This document shows positions 36,525 through 44,532 of a DNA stretch of 64,000 nucleotides, piece after piece; positions within the stretch are counted from its first letter, which is position 1; each line of letters begins with the position of its first letter. The notes under the pieces are model-generated. The model made no database searches. It saw only the letters and a program-made list of their open reading frames with translations, and was not told the DNA's origin. This stretch comes from Oscillospiraceae bacterium (GTDB lineage Bacteria > Bacillota > Clostridia > Oscillospirales > SIG627), in the NCBI GenBank assembly GCA_015065325.1, contig SVQO01000010.1, positions 1-64,000 of the forward strand. The letters run 5' to 3'. Position numbers and translations under genes: made by a program.

Positions 36525-37178
36525 TTAAAAGATCTTTTCGCAAACCAAGCTATACACACGCTCGGCAATTTCCTCGCGGGACATAAGATCGCCCGTTTCG
36601 TTTACGCAAGAAAGACTTTCCCAGCCCCAAGACAAGGCACATTTTTCAGCGGCAAGTGCCGCTTTTTTCAGATGCTCACGGTTTTCGTGAATATCCTTTT
36701 TCTCACCGCGATGATCGATCAACTCCAAGCTTTTTTCCACGGGGACCTTCAAAAGCAGAGTCAGATCCGGTACGGGAAGTCCCAGTTTTACAAATTCAAA
36801 ATCGTACAGCCACTCCAAAAAAGCGTCGTGCTCCGCTTCGTCCAGCTTGGTCAGCTGATGAATGGCATTTGCGGTGGTATAGCGGTTGGCAATGATGATC
36901 GCGCCGTTGTCGTAAGCTTCCTTCCAGTTCAGACGAAAAGAGGCAAAGCGATCCACTGCAAAAAAGGTAGATGCCGCATAAGAGCCGACTGCCTCGGGAT
37001 CGGACCCGAATTCACCGCCCAAATACATTTTCACAGGCGCGCAGGCGGGGCTTTCATAGTCGGGGAAGGATACGAGGCAAACCTGTTTTCCCTCTTTCCG
37101 AAGTCTGTCGTAAAGGAGCTTTGACTGAGTATTTTTCCCGCTACCGTCAAGTCCGTCAATTACAATCAATGTTCCCAT
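36525..37178 (-). CDS. tmk: Thymidylate kinase
   Basis: Phosphorylates dTMP to dTDP. The P-loop is GLDGSGKNTQSKLL, with Asn in place of the usual Ser/Thr after the lysine, followed by a Thr. The DR-type motif appears as FFAVDRFASFR, and the YTTANAIHQ segment matches the dTMP-binding region. The start at 37178 (MGTLIVIDG) is chosen because AGGTGG lies just upstream. 217 aa is normal. It is the first gene of a long minus-strand run. Confidence 0.9.
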   Translation of the reverse strand: MGTLIVIDGLDGSGKNTQSKLLYDRLRKEGKQVCLVSFPDYESPACAPVKMYLGGEFGSDPEAVGSYAASTFFAVDRFASFRLNWKEAYDNGAIIIANRYTTANAIHQLTKLDEAEHDAFLEWLYDFEFVKLGLPVPDLTLLLKVPVEKSLELIDHRGEKKDIHENREHLKKAALAAEKCALSWGWESLSCVNETGDLMSREEIAERVYSLVCEKIF

Positions 37179-37217
37179 CTTTTCCACCTTTCGCATATAC
37201 GCATACCAATTTATAGT

Positions 37218-37246
37218 ATTATATCACACAAAAAATAAAATCACAA
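37218..37246 (-). promoter_or_regulatory. Sigma-A type promoter for the tmk operon
   Basis: TTGTGA, a 17-bp spacer and TATAAT on the minus strand, about 40 bases before the tmk ATG. Confidence 0.65.
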
Positions 37247-37287
37247 GTAAAAATAGCACACTTTCTCAAAAATCAAATAAGATTTTC

Positions 37288-37316
37288 TTGAATTTTTCTC
37301 TTTTCGGAGTTATACT
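37288..37316 (+). promoter_or_regulatory. Sigma-A type promoter for the flavodoxin-fold oxidoreductase
   Basis: TTGAAT, a 17-bp spacer and TATACT on the plus strand, about 38 bases before the ATG; divergent from the tmk promoter. Confidence 0.65.
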
Positions 37317-37354
37317 GAACAAAAATCGTCATACAATCAAACGAGGTGAACAAT

Positions 37355-37975
37355 ATGAAAGTAATTCTCATCAACGGATCTCCCCACGAAAACGGCTGTA
37401 CCGCCAGAGCTTTGAAGGAGATTTCCGATACGTTGGAGCGCGAAGGGATCGAAAGCCAAATTCTTTGGCTTGGGACCGACGCCATCAGCGGTTGCCGCGG
37501 TTGCGGTGCCTGTGCAAAGCTGGGAAAATGCGTGATAAACGATAAGGTCAACGAATATGCCCCCTTGATCTGCGAGGCAGACGGCCTGGTCTTCGGCTCT
37601 CCCGTGCATTACGCGGCTCCCTCCGGCGCCATTTGCGCCTTTATGGACAGACTCTTTTATTCCTCCTCAAAAAAGCTGGCAGGAAAACCGGCCTGCGCCG
37701 TATTTTCCTGCAGAAGAGGCGGCGCCAGCGCCTCCTTCGACGTTTTGAACAAGTATTTTACCATTTCCTCTATGCCCATCGTTTCCGGTCAGTACTGGAA
37801 TATGGTACACGGTCAGACACCCGAGCAGGTAGAGCAAGACGGAGAAGGCTTGCAAATTATGCGCAGTCTCGGAAAGAACATGGCTTGGCTTTTAAAATGC
37901 ATTGAGGCCGGACGGAAAAACGGGATCGACTTTCCCGAAAAAGAGACTCCCATCCGCACCAATTTCATACGGTAA
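37355..37975 (+). CDS. NAD(P)H-dependent oxidoreductase, flavodoxin family
   Basis: Flavodoxin-like fold with FMN phosphate loop INGSPHENGCTARAL. A cysteine cluster GCRGCGACAKLGKC typical of the NADPH-dependent FMN reductase/iron-sulfur flavoprotein branch follows, then SPVHYAAPSGAICAFMDR. The clustered cysteines may bind an Fe-S centre. The ATG at 37355 is preferred to the upstream GTG because GAGGTG then has 6-base spacing. The physiological electron acceptor is unknown. It has its own promoter and terminator. Confidence 0.9.
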   Translation: MKVILINGSPHENGCTARALKEISDTLEREGIESQILWLGTDAISGCRGCGACAKLGKCVINDKVNEYAPLICEADGLVFGSPVHYAAPSGAICAFMDRLFYSSSKKLAGKPACAVFSCRRGGASASFDVLNKYFTISSMPIVSGQYWNMVHGQTPEQVEQDGEGLQIMRSLGKNMAWLLKCIEAGRKNGIDFPEKETPIRTNFIR

Positions 37976-37980
37976 CGAAA

Positions 37981-38007
37981 AGGCGCAGACAAATCGTCTG
38001 CGCTTTT
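37981..38007 (+). terminator. Intrinsic terminator after the oxidoreductase gene
   Basis: An 8-bp stem GCGCAGAC / GTCTGCGC with a 5-base loop is followed by TTTT, just after the stop codon on the plus strand. Confidence 0.72.
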
Positions 38008-38069
38008 GCATACCCTCGCGCGATTTCGGATACACTAGAAAAAGATAAAATGCACGGGGGGATCACACA

Positions 38070-39125
38070 GTGGAGAAAAAAAGCGGTGCGGTAAAATTTT
38101 TGATTCTGTTTGCTTGCGGAGCGGTAGCGTATTTTTTGATTCAAAAGACCTTTTTTCTCCTGCTCCCCATTTCCCTTGCCTACTTGTTTTCGGAAGTGAT
38201 CCGAAACAGCTTTTCAAGACTTCGCCCGCTGGCTCCGACCGTCAAACGCATTTTGACCGTTTTATTGCTTCTGATCTTCTTCGGACTTCTTTCTTTGTTT
38301 GCGGTTTTGCTGGCAGAACGGCTGTTACACTATACGACCCTGGTTACCGAGCTGCTCTCCGAGAATGCAGAAAACATCGTTTCCTTTTGCAAGGAGCAGC
38401 TTCGTCGCTTGGAAAGTGCTTTGTCTCCTCTTTTGGGGCAAGATCCCGAAAACGGATTCACGCGCTATTTGCCCGGCCTTTTTCAAAATCTGCTGGAAAA
38501 GGTTCTCGATCTGATTCCCGGTTGGATCGGAGGGATCCTGGGTTTTCTTCCTCGTTTCTTTATTTCTCTGATTATTTTTATTATCAGTTGCTACTATTTT
38601 TCCTGCGATTGGGAGCGCATCCGTCTGTTTTCCGACAAGAAGATCCCGTCGCAGCTTCACCGCAAACTTTCCCTCTTAAAAAAGCACTTTTTCTTATCCT
38701 TGAAGCAATTCAGCAAGGCGTATCTGATTTTGTTTCTTCTGAATTTTGCCATACTTTATCTGGGAATGGTACTGCTGAAAAGCAGCAATGCCTTTGGCAC
38801 CGCATTTCTTATCGCCTTCGTCGATCTGCTCCCCATTTTGGGGTGCGGTACGGTTCTGATCCCCTGGGCAATCTTCTCGTTTCTTTTGGGAAATATCGGT
38901 GCAGGTGTCGGGCTTATCGTTCTCTATCTCGTAACCCTGTTTGCCCATCAAATGGCTGAGCCGAAGATCGTCGGAACCTCCATCGGATTGCACCCGATCC
39001 TATCCTTGGTTTTGGTGCTTCTTGGACTGAAGACCTTTGGAATATGGGGGATGATCCTTTTGCCCCTTGGCTTTACCGCCTATCAAAAAACGCAAGAAGA
39101 ATTGGAAAAACCTCACGGCAATTAA
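38070..39125 (+). CDS. AI-2E family transporter (PerM/UPF0118)
   Basis: A polytopic membrane protein with seven to eight hydrophobic helices, including AYFLIQKTFFLLLPISLAYL and the C-terminal FVDLLPILGCGTVLIPWAIF, the most conserved part of the AI-2 exporter-like superfamily; VGTSIGLHPILSLVLVLLGL follows. The family includes TqsA, sodium/proton antiporters and the sporulation protein YtvI; the role here is not clear. The start is GTG with GGGGGGA upstream. 351 aa is normal. Confidence 0.9.
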   Translation: MEKKSGAVKFLILFACGAVAYFLIQKTFFLLLPISLAYLFSEVIRNSFSRLRPLAPTVKRILTVLLLLIFFGLLSLFAVLLAERLLHYTTLVTELLSENAENIVSFCKEQLRRLESALSPLLGQDPENGFTRYLPGLFQNLLEKVLDLIPGWIGGILGFLPRFFISLIIFIISCYYFSCDWERIRLFSDKKIPSQLHRKLSLLKKHFFLSLKQFSKAYLILFLLNFAILYLGMVLLKSSNAFGTAFLIAFVDLLPILGCGTVLIPWAIFSFLLGNIGAGVGLIVLYLVTLFAHQMAEPKIVGTSIGLHPILSLVLVLLGLKTFGIWGMILLPLGFTAYQKTQEELEKPHGN

Positions 39126-39143
39126 ATCGCCGTGAGTTTTTTT
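39112..39143 (+). terminator. Intrinsic terminator after the AI-2E family gene
   Basis: CTCACGGC / GCCGTGAG stem with a 9-base loop, followed by T7. The stem overlaps the last codons and the stop codon. Confidence 0.85.
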
Positions 39144-39147
39144 GCAA

Positions 39148-39178
39148 CAAAAAAGGTCTCCCTTACGGAGACCTTTTT
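39148..39178 (-). terminator. Bidirectional terminator after rpmB
   Basis: An 11-bp stem AAAAGGTCTCC / GGAGACCTTTT with a 5-base loop and a T-tract on the minus strand, 10 bases beyond the rpmB stop. It also backs up the convergent plus-strand terminator. Confidence 0.9.
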
Positions 39179-39187
39179 CAGCATTCA

Positions 39188-39373
39188 TTAAACTCTTTCA
39201 ACCTTGCCGCTTCTCAGGCAGTGAGCACATACGTAAATACGGGTATGGGTGCCGTTTACAACAGCTCTGACCTTCTTTACGTTGGGCTTCCAAGCATGGT
39301 TGGTTCTTCTGTGGGAATGGGATACTCTCTGACCGAAAGTTACGCCCTTTCCGCAAATTTCACACTTTGCCAT
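39188..39373 (-). CDS. rpmB: 50S ribosomal protein L28
   Basis: 61-aa ribosomal protein starting MAKCEICGKG. C-x2-C pairs in CEIC and CAHC mark the zinc-binding (C+) form. VSHSHRRTNHAWKPN is the family signature. The start at 39373 has GGAGGT seven bases upstream; the track start adds five spurious residues. It ends the rpsF-ssb-rpsR-secG-rpmB run. Confidence 0.97.
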   Translation of the reverse strand: MAKCEICGKGVTFGQRVSHSHRRTNHAWKPNVKKVRAVVNGTHTRIYVCAHCLRSGKVERV

Positions 39374-39411
39374 AATATTTACCTCCAAATGCGCTTTATG
39401 CGCCTAACAAC

Positions 39412-39930
39412 TTAGTTTGCCGCAGTATCCGCGGTCTGATTCTGATCTCCGGTCTGTGCGCCGCCTTCGGTGGGCTGACCTTCGGTAGCGGTTCCGCCGG
39501 TGGCAGCGCCGTCGGCAGTAGTACCGTCGGCGGCCGTACCGTCAGCGGTCGTACCGTCAGTGCTTGCGTCGGAGTTTGCTCCGTCGGTGGACTCACCTTC
39601 AACCTCGGCTTCTCCTGCTTCCTCTCCGCCGTCAACAGCATTCTCGAGAGCATCGGGAATATCGGTCTGGCCGGAAACACTGTTGTTCTCCTCGTAAGAG
39701 CCCAGGACGTAAACCACGAGCACGAGAATTACAAAGATAATGGAAACGATGGTGGTCACCTTGGAAAGAACGCGGTCAATGGTCTTACCCTTGGTTTTGC
39801 CGAAGAAGGTCTCTGCGCCACCGGCAATAGTACCGGAAAGATGGCTGTCTTTTCCGCTCTGCATCAAAACCGCGACCACCAAAAAGATGGAAATCACGAT
39901 CATTACAGAGCAAAGAATTGTAATCAACAT
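39412..39930 (-). CDS. secG: Protein translocase subunit SecG with a long repetitive tail
   Basis: SecG has two transmembrane helices (about residues 2-22 and 57-78) joined by the conserved loop LMQSGKDSHLSGTIAGGAETFFGK. That core fills the first ~80 residues and matches normal SecG (70-80 aa). The remaining ~90 residues are an acidic, low-complexity tail of Thr, Ala, Asp, Gly and Glu, with repeats of the type TADGT/TDGT. The tail has no predicted fold. Given SecG topology with both termini on the outer side, it would be extracytoplasmic. It lies between rpsR and rpmB. Confidence 0.93.
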   Translation of the reverse strand: MLITILCSVMIVISIFLVVAVLMQSGKDSHLSGTIAGGAETFFGKTKGKTIDRVLSKVTTIVSIIFVILVLVVYVLGSYEENNSVSGQTDIPDALENAVDGGEEAGEAEVEGESTDGANSDASTDGTTADGTAADGTTADGAATGGTATEGQPTEGGAQTGDQNQTADTAAN

Positions 39931-39951
39931 GTTTCTACTCCTTAAACGGAA

Positions 39952-40191
39952 TTAGTCGCTGATGTAAGGAAGGATTGCGATCTGACGAGCACGCTTGATT
40001 GCAGTGGTGAGCTCTCTCTGATGCTTAGCGCAGGTACCGGTGATTCTTCTGGGAAGAATCTTGGAACGCTCGGAAACGAACTTGCGGAGCTTTGCAGCGT
40101 CCTTGTAGTCGATCTGAGTTACTTTTTCAGCGCAGAATGCGCAAACTTTTTTCTTTCTCTTGGGTCTGAATGCCTTTTGTTCTTTATCCAT
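39952..40191 (-). CDS. rpsR: 30S ribosomal protein S18
   Basis: 79-aa basic protein with [34 protein letters not shown] and [18 protein letters not shown], matching S18. The four cysteine/histidine positions suggest the zinc-binding form. Standard third gene of the rpsF-ssb-rpsR operon. Confidence 0.98.
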   Translation of the reverse strand: MDKEQKAFRPKRKKKVCAFCAEKVTQIDYKDAAKLRKFVSERSKILPRRITGTCAKHQRELTTAIKRARQIAILPYISD

Positions 40192-40218
40192 GATAAATTT
40201 CCTCCGTATTTCTAAAAA

Positions 40219-40653
40219 TTAAAAGGGAAGGTCGTCGTCAGTGCTCATTTCCTCAAAGGCGACATCCTTCGGGCTGGCTCCGTAAGGAGCAGGTGCTGCT
40301 CCGGCGGCAGGGCTTCCTTCACCCTTCTTTTCAACGAACTGAGCTTCCTCGGCAACTACCTCGGTAACGTATCTCTTCTGTCCGTTCTGATCGGTCCAGG
40401 TTCTGGTCTGGAGAGAACCGACGATGAGAATGCTCTTGCCCTTCTGAAAATACTTGGTGATGAATTCTGCGGTGTTGCGCCAAGCAACAACATTGATAAA
40501 ATCGGCCTGCTGTGCATTGTCTGCGTTCTTAGAAGAAAATCTTCTGGAAACGGCAATGCTGAACGAAGTAACAGAAATTCCGTTCTGGGTCTGTTTCAGC
40601 TCCGGATCGGCAGTCAAGTTGCCGATGAGGATGACCTTGTTAAAAGATGCCAT
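40219..40653 (-). CDS. ssb: Single-stranded DNA-binding protein
   Basis: OB-fold protein of 144 aa: FNKVILIGNLTADPELK at the start, FINVVAWRNTAEFITKYFQKG in the middle, a Pro/Ala-rich linker, and an acidic C-terminal tip MSTDDDLPF (D-D-D-L-P-F), which binds partner proteins. Lies between rpsF and rpsR, as in most Firmicutes. Confidence 0.98.
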   Translation of the reverse strand: MASFNKVILIGNLTADPELKQTQNGISVTSFSIAVSRRFSSKNADNAQQADFINVVAWRNTAEFITKYFQKGKSILIVGSLQTRTWTDQNGQKRYVTEVVAEEAQFVEKKGEGSPAAGAAPAPYGASPKDVAFEEMSTDDDLPF

Positions 40654-40664
40654 AGCGCAGTTCC

Positions 40665-40961
40665 TTACGCGTCAATGCGAATGGTCATGGAGCGAAGGAT
40701 GCCTTCAGTGATGCTGAAGCGTCTTTCAAGCTCTACGGGGAAATCGCGGTCTGCAGTGTACTGCACTACCACATAGTAGCCGTCGTTTACGTCGTTGATG
40801 GGGTAAGCAAGTCTTCTCTTGCCCCACTCGTCGATGTTCTCAACGGTTGCGTTCTTCTCGATTCTACCCTTGAATTTGGCAACGAGCTCCTGTACCTGCT
40901 CTTCGCCAAGCTCGGTATTCACGATGAAAACAGTCTCGTATTTGCCCTTCAGTTTTTCCAT
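40665..40961 (-). CDS. rpsF: 30S ribosomal protein S6
   Basis: 98-aa protein beginning MEKLKGKYETVFIVNTEL, with EEWGKRRLAYPI-like motif DEWGKRRLAYPINDVNDGYYVV. The start at 40961 has AAAGGAGG in place; the track ORF runs 27 codons into the leader. First gene of the rpsF-ssb-rpsR operon. Confidence 0.97.
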   Translation of the reverse strand: MEKLKGKYETVFIVNTELGEEQVQELVAKFKGRIEKNATVENIDEWGKRRLAYPINDVNDGYYVVVQYTADRDFPVELERRFSITEGILRSMTIRIDA

Positions 40962-41042
40962 TATGTTTACCTCCTTTTGGACATTCGGCCTCCCGAAACG
41001 GGAAGCAAGAAGCACGGCATAGAAATATTTACCGTGACACAA
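40962..41042 (-). promoter_or_regulatory. Structured rpsF leader, possible S6:S18 autoregulatory RNA
   Basis: The ~80-base leader folds into two helices on the minus strand: CACGG pairs with CCGUG across a 14-base loop, and UUCCCG-UUU-CGGGAG forms a tight hairpin followed by GCCGAAUG. Many rpsF leaders carry an RNA bound by the S6:S18 complex with an exposed CCG. The location and a CCG near the second helix fit, but I could not test the consensus. Confidence 0.4.
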
Positions 41043-41048
41043 TCAAGA

Positions 41049-41077
41049 ATTATACACAATCCCCTCTCTTTTGTCAA
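41049..41077 (-). promoter_or_regulatory. Consensus sigma-A promoter of rpsF-ssb-rpsR
   Basis: Exact TTGACA, a 17-bp spacer and exact TATAAT on the minus strand. Predicted transcription start near 41042. Confidence 0.9.
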
Positions 41078-41116
41078 GGGAACGAGAAAAAGTTTTCGCT
41101 TTGTTCATTTTCACAA

Positions 41117-41144
41117 AAAGAAAAAGAGAGACCGAGTCTCTCTT
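41117..41144 (-). terminator. Intrinsic terminator after the SleB-like hydrolase gene
   Basis: A 9-bp stem AAGAGAGAC / GTCTCTCTT with a 3-base loop, followed on the minus strand by TTTCTTTTTG, one base past the stop codon. Confidence 0.85.
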
Positions 41145-41145
41145 C

Positions 41146-41892
41146 TCATTTGTAAAATCTGTGTCCTTCGATCTCGCAGATCACCTGCAAGCAACGGTCG
41201 AACCAATTTCCTTCGCCTACGATATAGGGATTGCAGAAATACACGGCACCCTCGGAATAGTTGGGAGCCGAGCCACTAAGCACCAGATTGACCGCTTCTA
41301 CGGTCGTGGGATCGGGAGTCCAATCACCCCAACCCCGGTATCCTACCATTACGTCGAACTGCCCCGGTGAAAGGATCACGTCTCGAACGGTAGAGCCGAA
41401 CTTCGGTCCCTGTACGCGATTGAAGATCACCTCGGTAATCAAGATCTTGTGGGAAAGGGAGCCGCTTCTGGTCTCGTGACCTACACAGTAAAGCAACAGG
41501 TCGTATTCCTCGGGGGTCACGGATACGGTCACGGCGAAATTTTCAACCGAACGGCTTGCCGCAAGCACGGCGGACTCGGTTTGGTTACTGCCCTGTGCAA
41601 TCTGTTCGCTCAGTCCAAAAACGGTATTGGACATAGAGCCGGTGTTTACACCGTAAATTTCATTGGGCTTCGCGGAAAGCACATTCTCCGCAGGAACCGG
41701 CGCGGTTTTTGCAACGCCCTGATCGTAAGATACGGCTTCCGTGGGTGCAGTATCAAGATTTTGTGCTCGGTGCACCTTCGGAACACGGATCTCAGGCAAA
41801 TGCGAGGGGGAAATCAGGAACGCCAAAACCAAAATCAGGCTCGCTGAAAGCACTGACACCGAGCCGGACAGCCCGGGTAGTTTTTTTGTCAT
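41146..41892 (-). CDS. Cell wall hydrolase, SleB/CwlJ family
   Basis: The N-terminus has one hydrophobic anchor or signal (SVSVLSASLILVLAFLI), then ~100 residues of linker. A C-terminal Hydrolase_2 domain from about residue 135 reads YCVGHETRSGSLSHKILITE and VIFNRVQGPKFGSTVRDVIL, with QFDVM. The conserved glutamate in GHET is the likely catalytic residue. SleB lyses spore cortex in germination, but relatives act in vegetative growth. The ATG at 41892 is chosen because AGGAG lies upstream. It has a perfect sigma-A promoter, unlike classical forespore genes. Confidence 0.88.
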   Translation of the reverse strand: MTKKLPGLSGSVSVLSASLILVLAFLISPSHLPEIRVPKVHRAQNLDTAPTEAVSYDQGVAKTAPVPAENVLSAKPNEIYGVNTGSMSNTVFGLSEQIAQGSNQTESAVLAASRSVENFAVTVSVTPEEYDLLLYCVGHETRSGSLSHKILITEVIFNRVQGPKFGSTVRDVILSPGQFDVMVGYRGWGDWTPDPTTVEAVNLVLSGSAPNYSEGAVYFCNPYIVGEGNWFDRCLQVICEIEGHRFYK

Positions 41893-41942
41893 AGTAACTC
41901 CTGTTCTCGTCATTTTTCAACGGATTTCAAAAGCCGTTGGGG

Positions 41943-41971
41943 ATTATAGGCAAAATTTTTTCGATTGTCAA
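41943..41971 (-). promoter_or_regulatory. Consensus sigma-A promoter for the SleB-like hydrolase
   Basis: Exact TTGACA, a 17-bp spacer and exact TATAAT on the minus strand, about 50 bases before the ATG. The rest of the 255-base gap up to mutS2 is AT-rich, with a small CAACGG/CCGTTG hairpin in the leader and the long stem-loop listed next. Confidence 0.88.
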
Positions 41972-42095
41972 CCTTGTTCGCTGTTTTTTAAAAAACGAGA
42001 CACATTTCGTTCATTTTCAAAAAAATCCTGTTTTTTTTCAGAAAAAAAACCTTTGTTTTCCTCGAAGCTTCCTTTTATTATATATATTATATACT

Positions 42096-42134
42096 ATGAA
42101 GCCGAGGAAAGTTTTTTGCTTTCCTCGGCTTCAT
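42096..42134 (-). terminator. Long stem-loop after mutS2, probable terminator
   Basis: ATGAAGCCGAGGAAAG and CTTTCCTCGGCTTCAT form a perfect 16-bp stem with a 7-base loop. On the minus strand it lies 13 bases past the mutS2 stop but is followed by AGTATATAATA, not a clean U-tract, so efficiency is uncertain. Confidence 0.6.
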
Positions 42135-42147
42135 GTTTACAAAAAAT

Positions 42148-44532
42148 TCACTTTTTCATTTCCAAAATCGTGACGCCTCCGTCCCCTTCTCCGTAGAGTC
42201 CGAGACGGTAGGATTTGATGCGGGGATCCTTTTTAAAATAACGCCAAAGACCCGCCTTCAAGGCACCGGTTCCTTTGCCGTGAATGACCGTTACGCTCTC
42301 GTATCCGACCAGGATCACGTCGTCCAGATATTTATCTACCACGAACCACGCGTCGTCGGTTACGAGCCCTCGAACGTCCACGCTGTTGGAGGTATGACTG
42401 CGGGGAGAAGAAGTAACGCTCCCCTTCTTTTTGTCCTTTTGCCCCTTCTTCAGTTCCGTGATGAGACGCAAGGTGGAAAGGGCGGTTTTCATCCTGAGAT
42501 TTCCGACGGAAACCGTAGCTTCGTTGCCTTGCAGCTTCTCAACCACGCCCTCCTTGCCGACCTTGGTAACGAACACGCGATCCCCTACCGCAAGTGCTCT
42601 GGGAAGAGTATAGTGATCATCTTCCTCACGGGCTGTGGATACGGTCATAGCGATTCGATCCTCGGCGCCTCGCAGGGTCAAACGAAGCTTTCTCCTCTCC
42701 TCCTCCAGATCCTCCTGCGCCTTGTCACGAAGGGCTTTTTTCTGCAATTCTTCCAGCTTTTCGAAGGTAGAATCCGACAAAGCGTGGGCACTTTTCACCA
42801 GTCGGAGCGCTTCCTTTTTCGCACGCTCCAGCTCTTTCTCGGCTCCTGCCAGAAGCCCTTCCCTCTCCTTCATCGCTTCGTCGCGGGCACTTTGTGCTTC
42901 CTTTAAAAGTCGCTCGGCTTCCTCGCGGTCCTTTTCCATAGAGACTCTTTCTTCCTCCAGTTTTCCGACCACGTTTTCAAAGCGACGGTTTTCCGCTTTG
43001 ATCAAGCGCTCAGCCTTTTGGATTATATCCCCAGAAAGCCCCAAACGGGTAGAGATCAAAAATGCATTGGAACGGCCCGGAGTACCGATAATCAGTCGGT
43101 ACGTGGGACGCAGAGTGGAAATATCAAACTCACAGGAGGCGTTCTCCACGCCTTCCGTCTCCAGAGCATAGGTTTTCAGTTCCGCATAGTGGGTAGTCGC
43201 CGCACATTTCACGCCCTTTTCCCGTACGGTTTCCAAAATGGATTCTGCCAAAGCGGCGCCTTCCACGGGATCCGTTCCGCTGCCCAATTCATCAAAAAGC
43301 ATCAGGCAGGAGGGCTTTGCCGCCTCCAGCATGGAAATAATATTCACGATATGGGCAGAAAAGGTGGAAAGGGACTGCTCGATGCTCTGCTCGTCGCCGA
43401 TATCCGCAAGAATATCCGGATACACGGGCATCACCGCTTCCTCGGCGGGCACGTGAAGTCCCGTCTGTGCCATCATAGCAAGAAGTCCCACGGTCTTCAG
43501 CGTTACGGTCTTACCACCCGTATTGGGACCCGTGATCACAAGCGTATCAAATTCCTTTCCCAAGGTCAGAGAGATGGGAACCGCGGTACTGCGCTCCAAA
43601 AGAGGATGTCTTGCACGGTTGAAAACAAGCTCTCCCTTTTCCGAGATCTTCGGCTCGGTTGCCTCCATTTTATAGGAAAGCTCTGCGCGGGCAAAAATAA
43701 CGGAAAGCTCTACCACGTTGTAAAAGTCCAGGCTCAAGGCGTCGCAAAAGCCGGAAACGCGCTGAGACAGAGCCGCAAGAATTCGCTCGATCTCATCCTT
43801 TTCCTCTCCTTCCAGAAGCTTGATTTGGTTGTTCAGCTCCACTACGGCAAGAGGCTCGATAAATACCGTTGCACCGCTGGCGCTGGTATCGTGGATCAAG
43901 CCCTTAATCTCGTTTTTATATTCACTTTTTACCGGAATTACGTAGCGGGAATTGCGGAAGGTAATAATGTTTTCCTGCAAAAAGGTACCGTAGGCACCCG
44001 AAATATAATGCTGGAGAGAATCCCGTATTCTGGCTGAGCAAGAGGTCATCTTCCGACGGATGGAATGCAGAGCGGGGGATGCGTCGTCTGCCAGAGCATC
44101 CTCTGACAGAATACAACGATGGATCTCATGCTCCAGCCCGCGCTCGGGAAGCAGTCTGTGAAAAATTTCACCCAAGACCGCGTCCTCACCTGCCATCCCC
44201 TCGCCGTAGCGATGAGCGGCATCCACCGAGCGAAGCAAAGATCCCACCCGCAAAAGCTCCGCAGGATTCAGCACAGCCCCCTTTGCCGCTCGATCCAGAA
44301 TAGACGGAATGGAGGGATGAGCGGAAAGAGACGGAGCTCCCTTCACGGCGCAGATCCGTTTTGCCGCGGCCGTCTCCTTTTGCAAACGGATCACACGACT
44401 CAGTTCCCATTCGGGTCGAAGGGTCATAATTTTTTCCTTGCCCGCCTCTACCATACAAAGGGAGGCAAGCTGAGCAAGGATCTTATCGTATTCTAATATG
44501 GTAACTGCTTTTTCAAAGGGTTTCGTTGCCAT
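42148..44532 (-). CDS. mutS2: Endonuclease MutS2
   Basis: MutS-like ATPase without the mismatch-recognition domain. The lever/clamp region is N-terminal; ATPase Walker A is VITGPNTGGKTVTLKTVG near residue 335, followed by MLFDELGSGTDPVEGAAL (Walker B). A long charged coiled coil covers ~520-630, then a KOW-like segment, and a C-terminal Smr nuclease domain shows VDVRGLVTDD and VIHGKGTGALKAGL. 794 aa is standard. MutS2 works in recombination control or rescue of collided ribosomes. It overlaps the recO stop by 20 bases. Confidence 0.96.
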   Translation of the reverse strand: MATKPFEKAVTILEYDKILAQLASLCMVEAGKEKIMTLRPEWELSRVIRLQKETAAAKRICAVKGAPSLSAHPSIPSILDRAAKGAVLNPAELLRVGSLLRSVDAAHRYGEGMAGEDAVLGEIFHRLLPERGLEHEIHRCILSEDALADDASPALHSIRRKMTSCSARIRDSLQHYISGAYGTFLQENIITFRNSRYVIPVKSEYKNEIKGLIHDTSASGATVFIEPLAVVELNNQIKLLEGEEKDEIERILAALSQRVSGFCDALSLDFYNVVELSVIFARAELSYKMEATEPKISEKGELVFNRARHPLLERSTAVPISLTLGKEFDTLVITGPNTGGKTVTLKTVGLLAMMAQTGLHVPAEEAVMPVYPDILADIGDEQSIEQSLSTFSAHIVNIISMLEAAKPSCLMLFDELGSGTDPVEGAALAESILETVREKGVKCAATTHYAELKTYALETEGVENASCEFDISTLRPTYRLIIGTPGRSNAFLISTRLGLSGDIIQKAERLIKAENRRFENVVGKLEEERVSMEKDREEAERLLKEAQSARDEAMKEREGLLAGAEKELERAKKEALRLVKSAHALSDSTFEKLEELQKKALRDKAQEDLEEERRKLRLTLRGAEDRIAMTVSTAREEDDHYTLPRALAVGDRVFVTKVGKEGVVEKLQGNEATVSVGNLRMKTALSTLRLITELKKGQKDKKKGSVTSSPRSHTSNSVDVRGLVTDDAWFVVDKYLDDVILVGYESVTVIHGKGTGALKAGLWRYFKKDPRIKSYRLGLYGEGDGGVTILEMKK

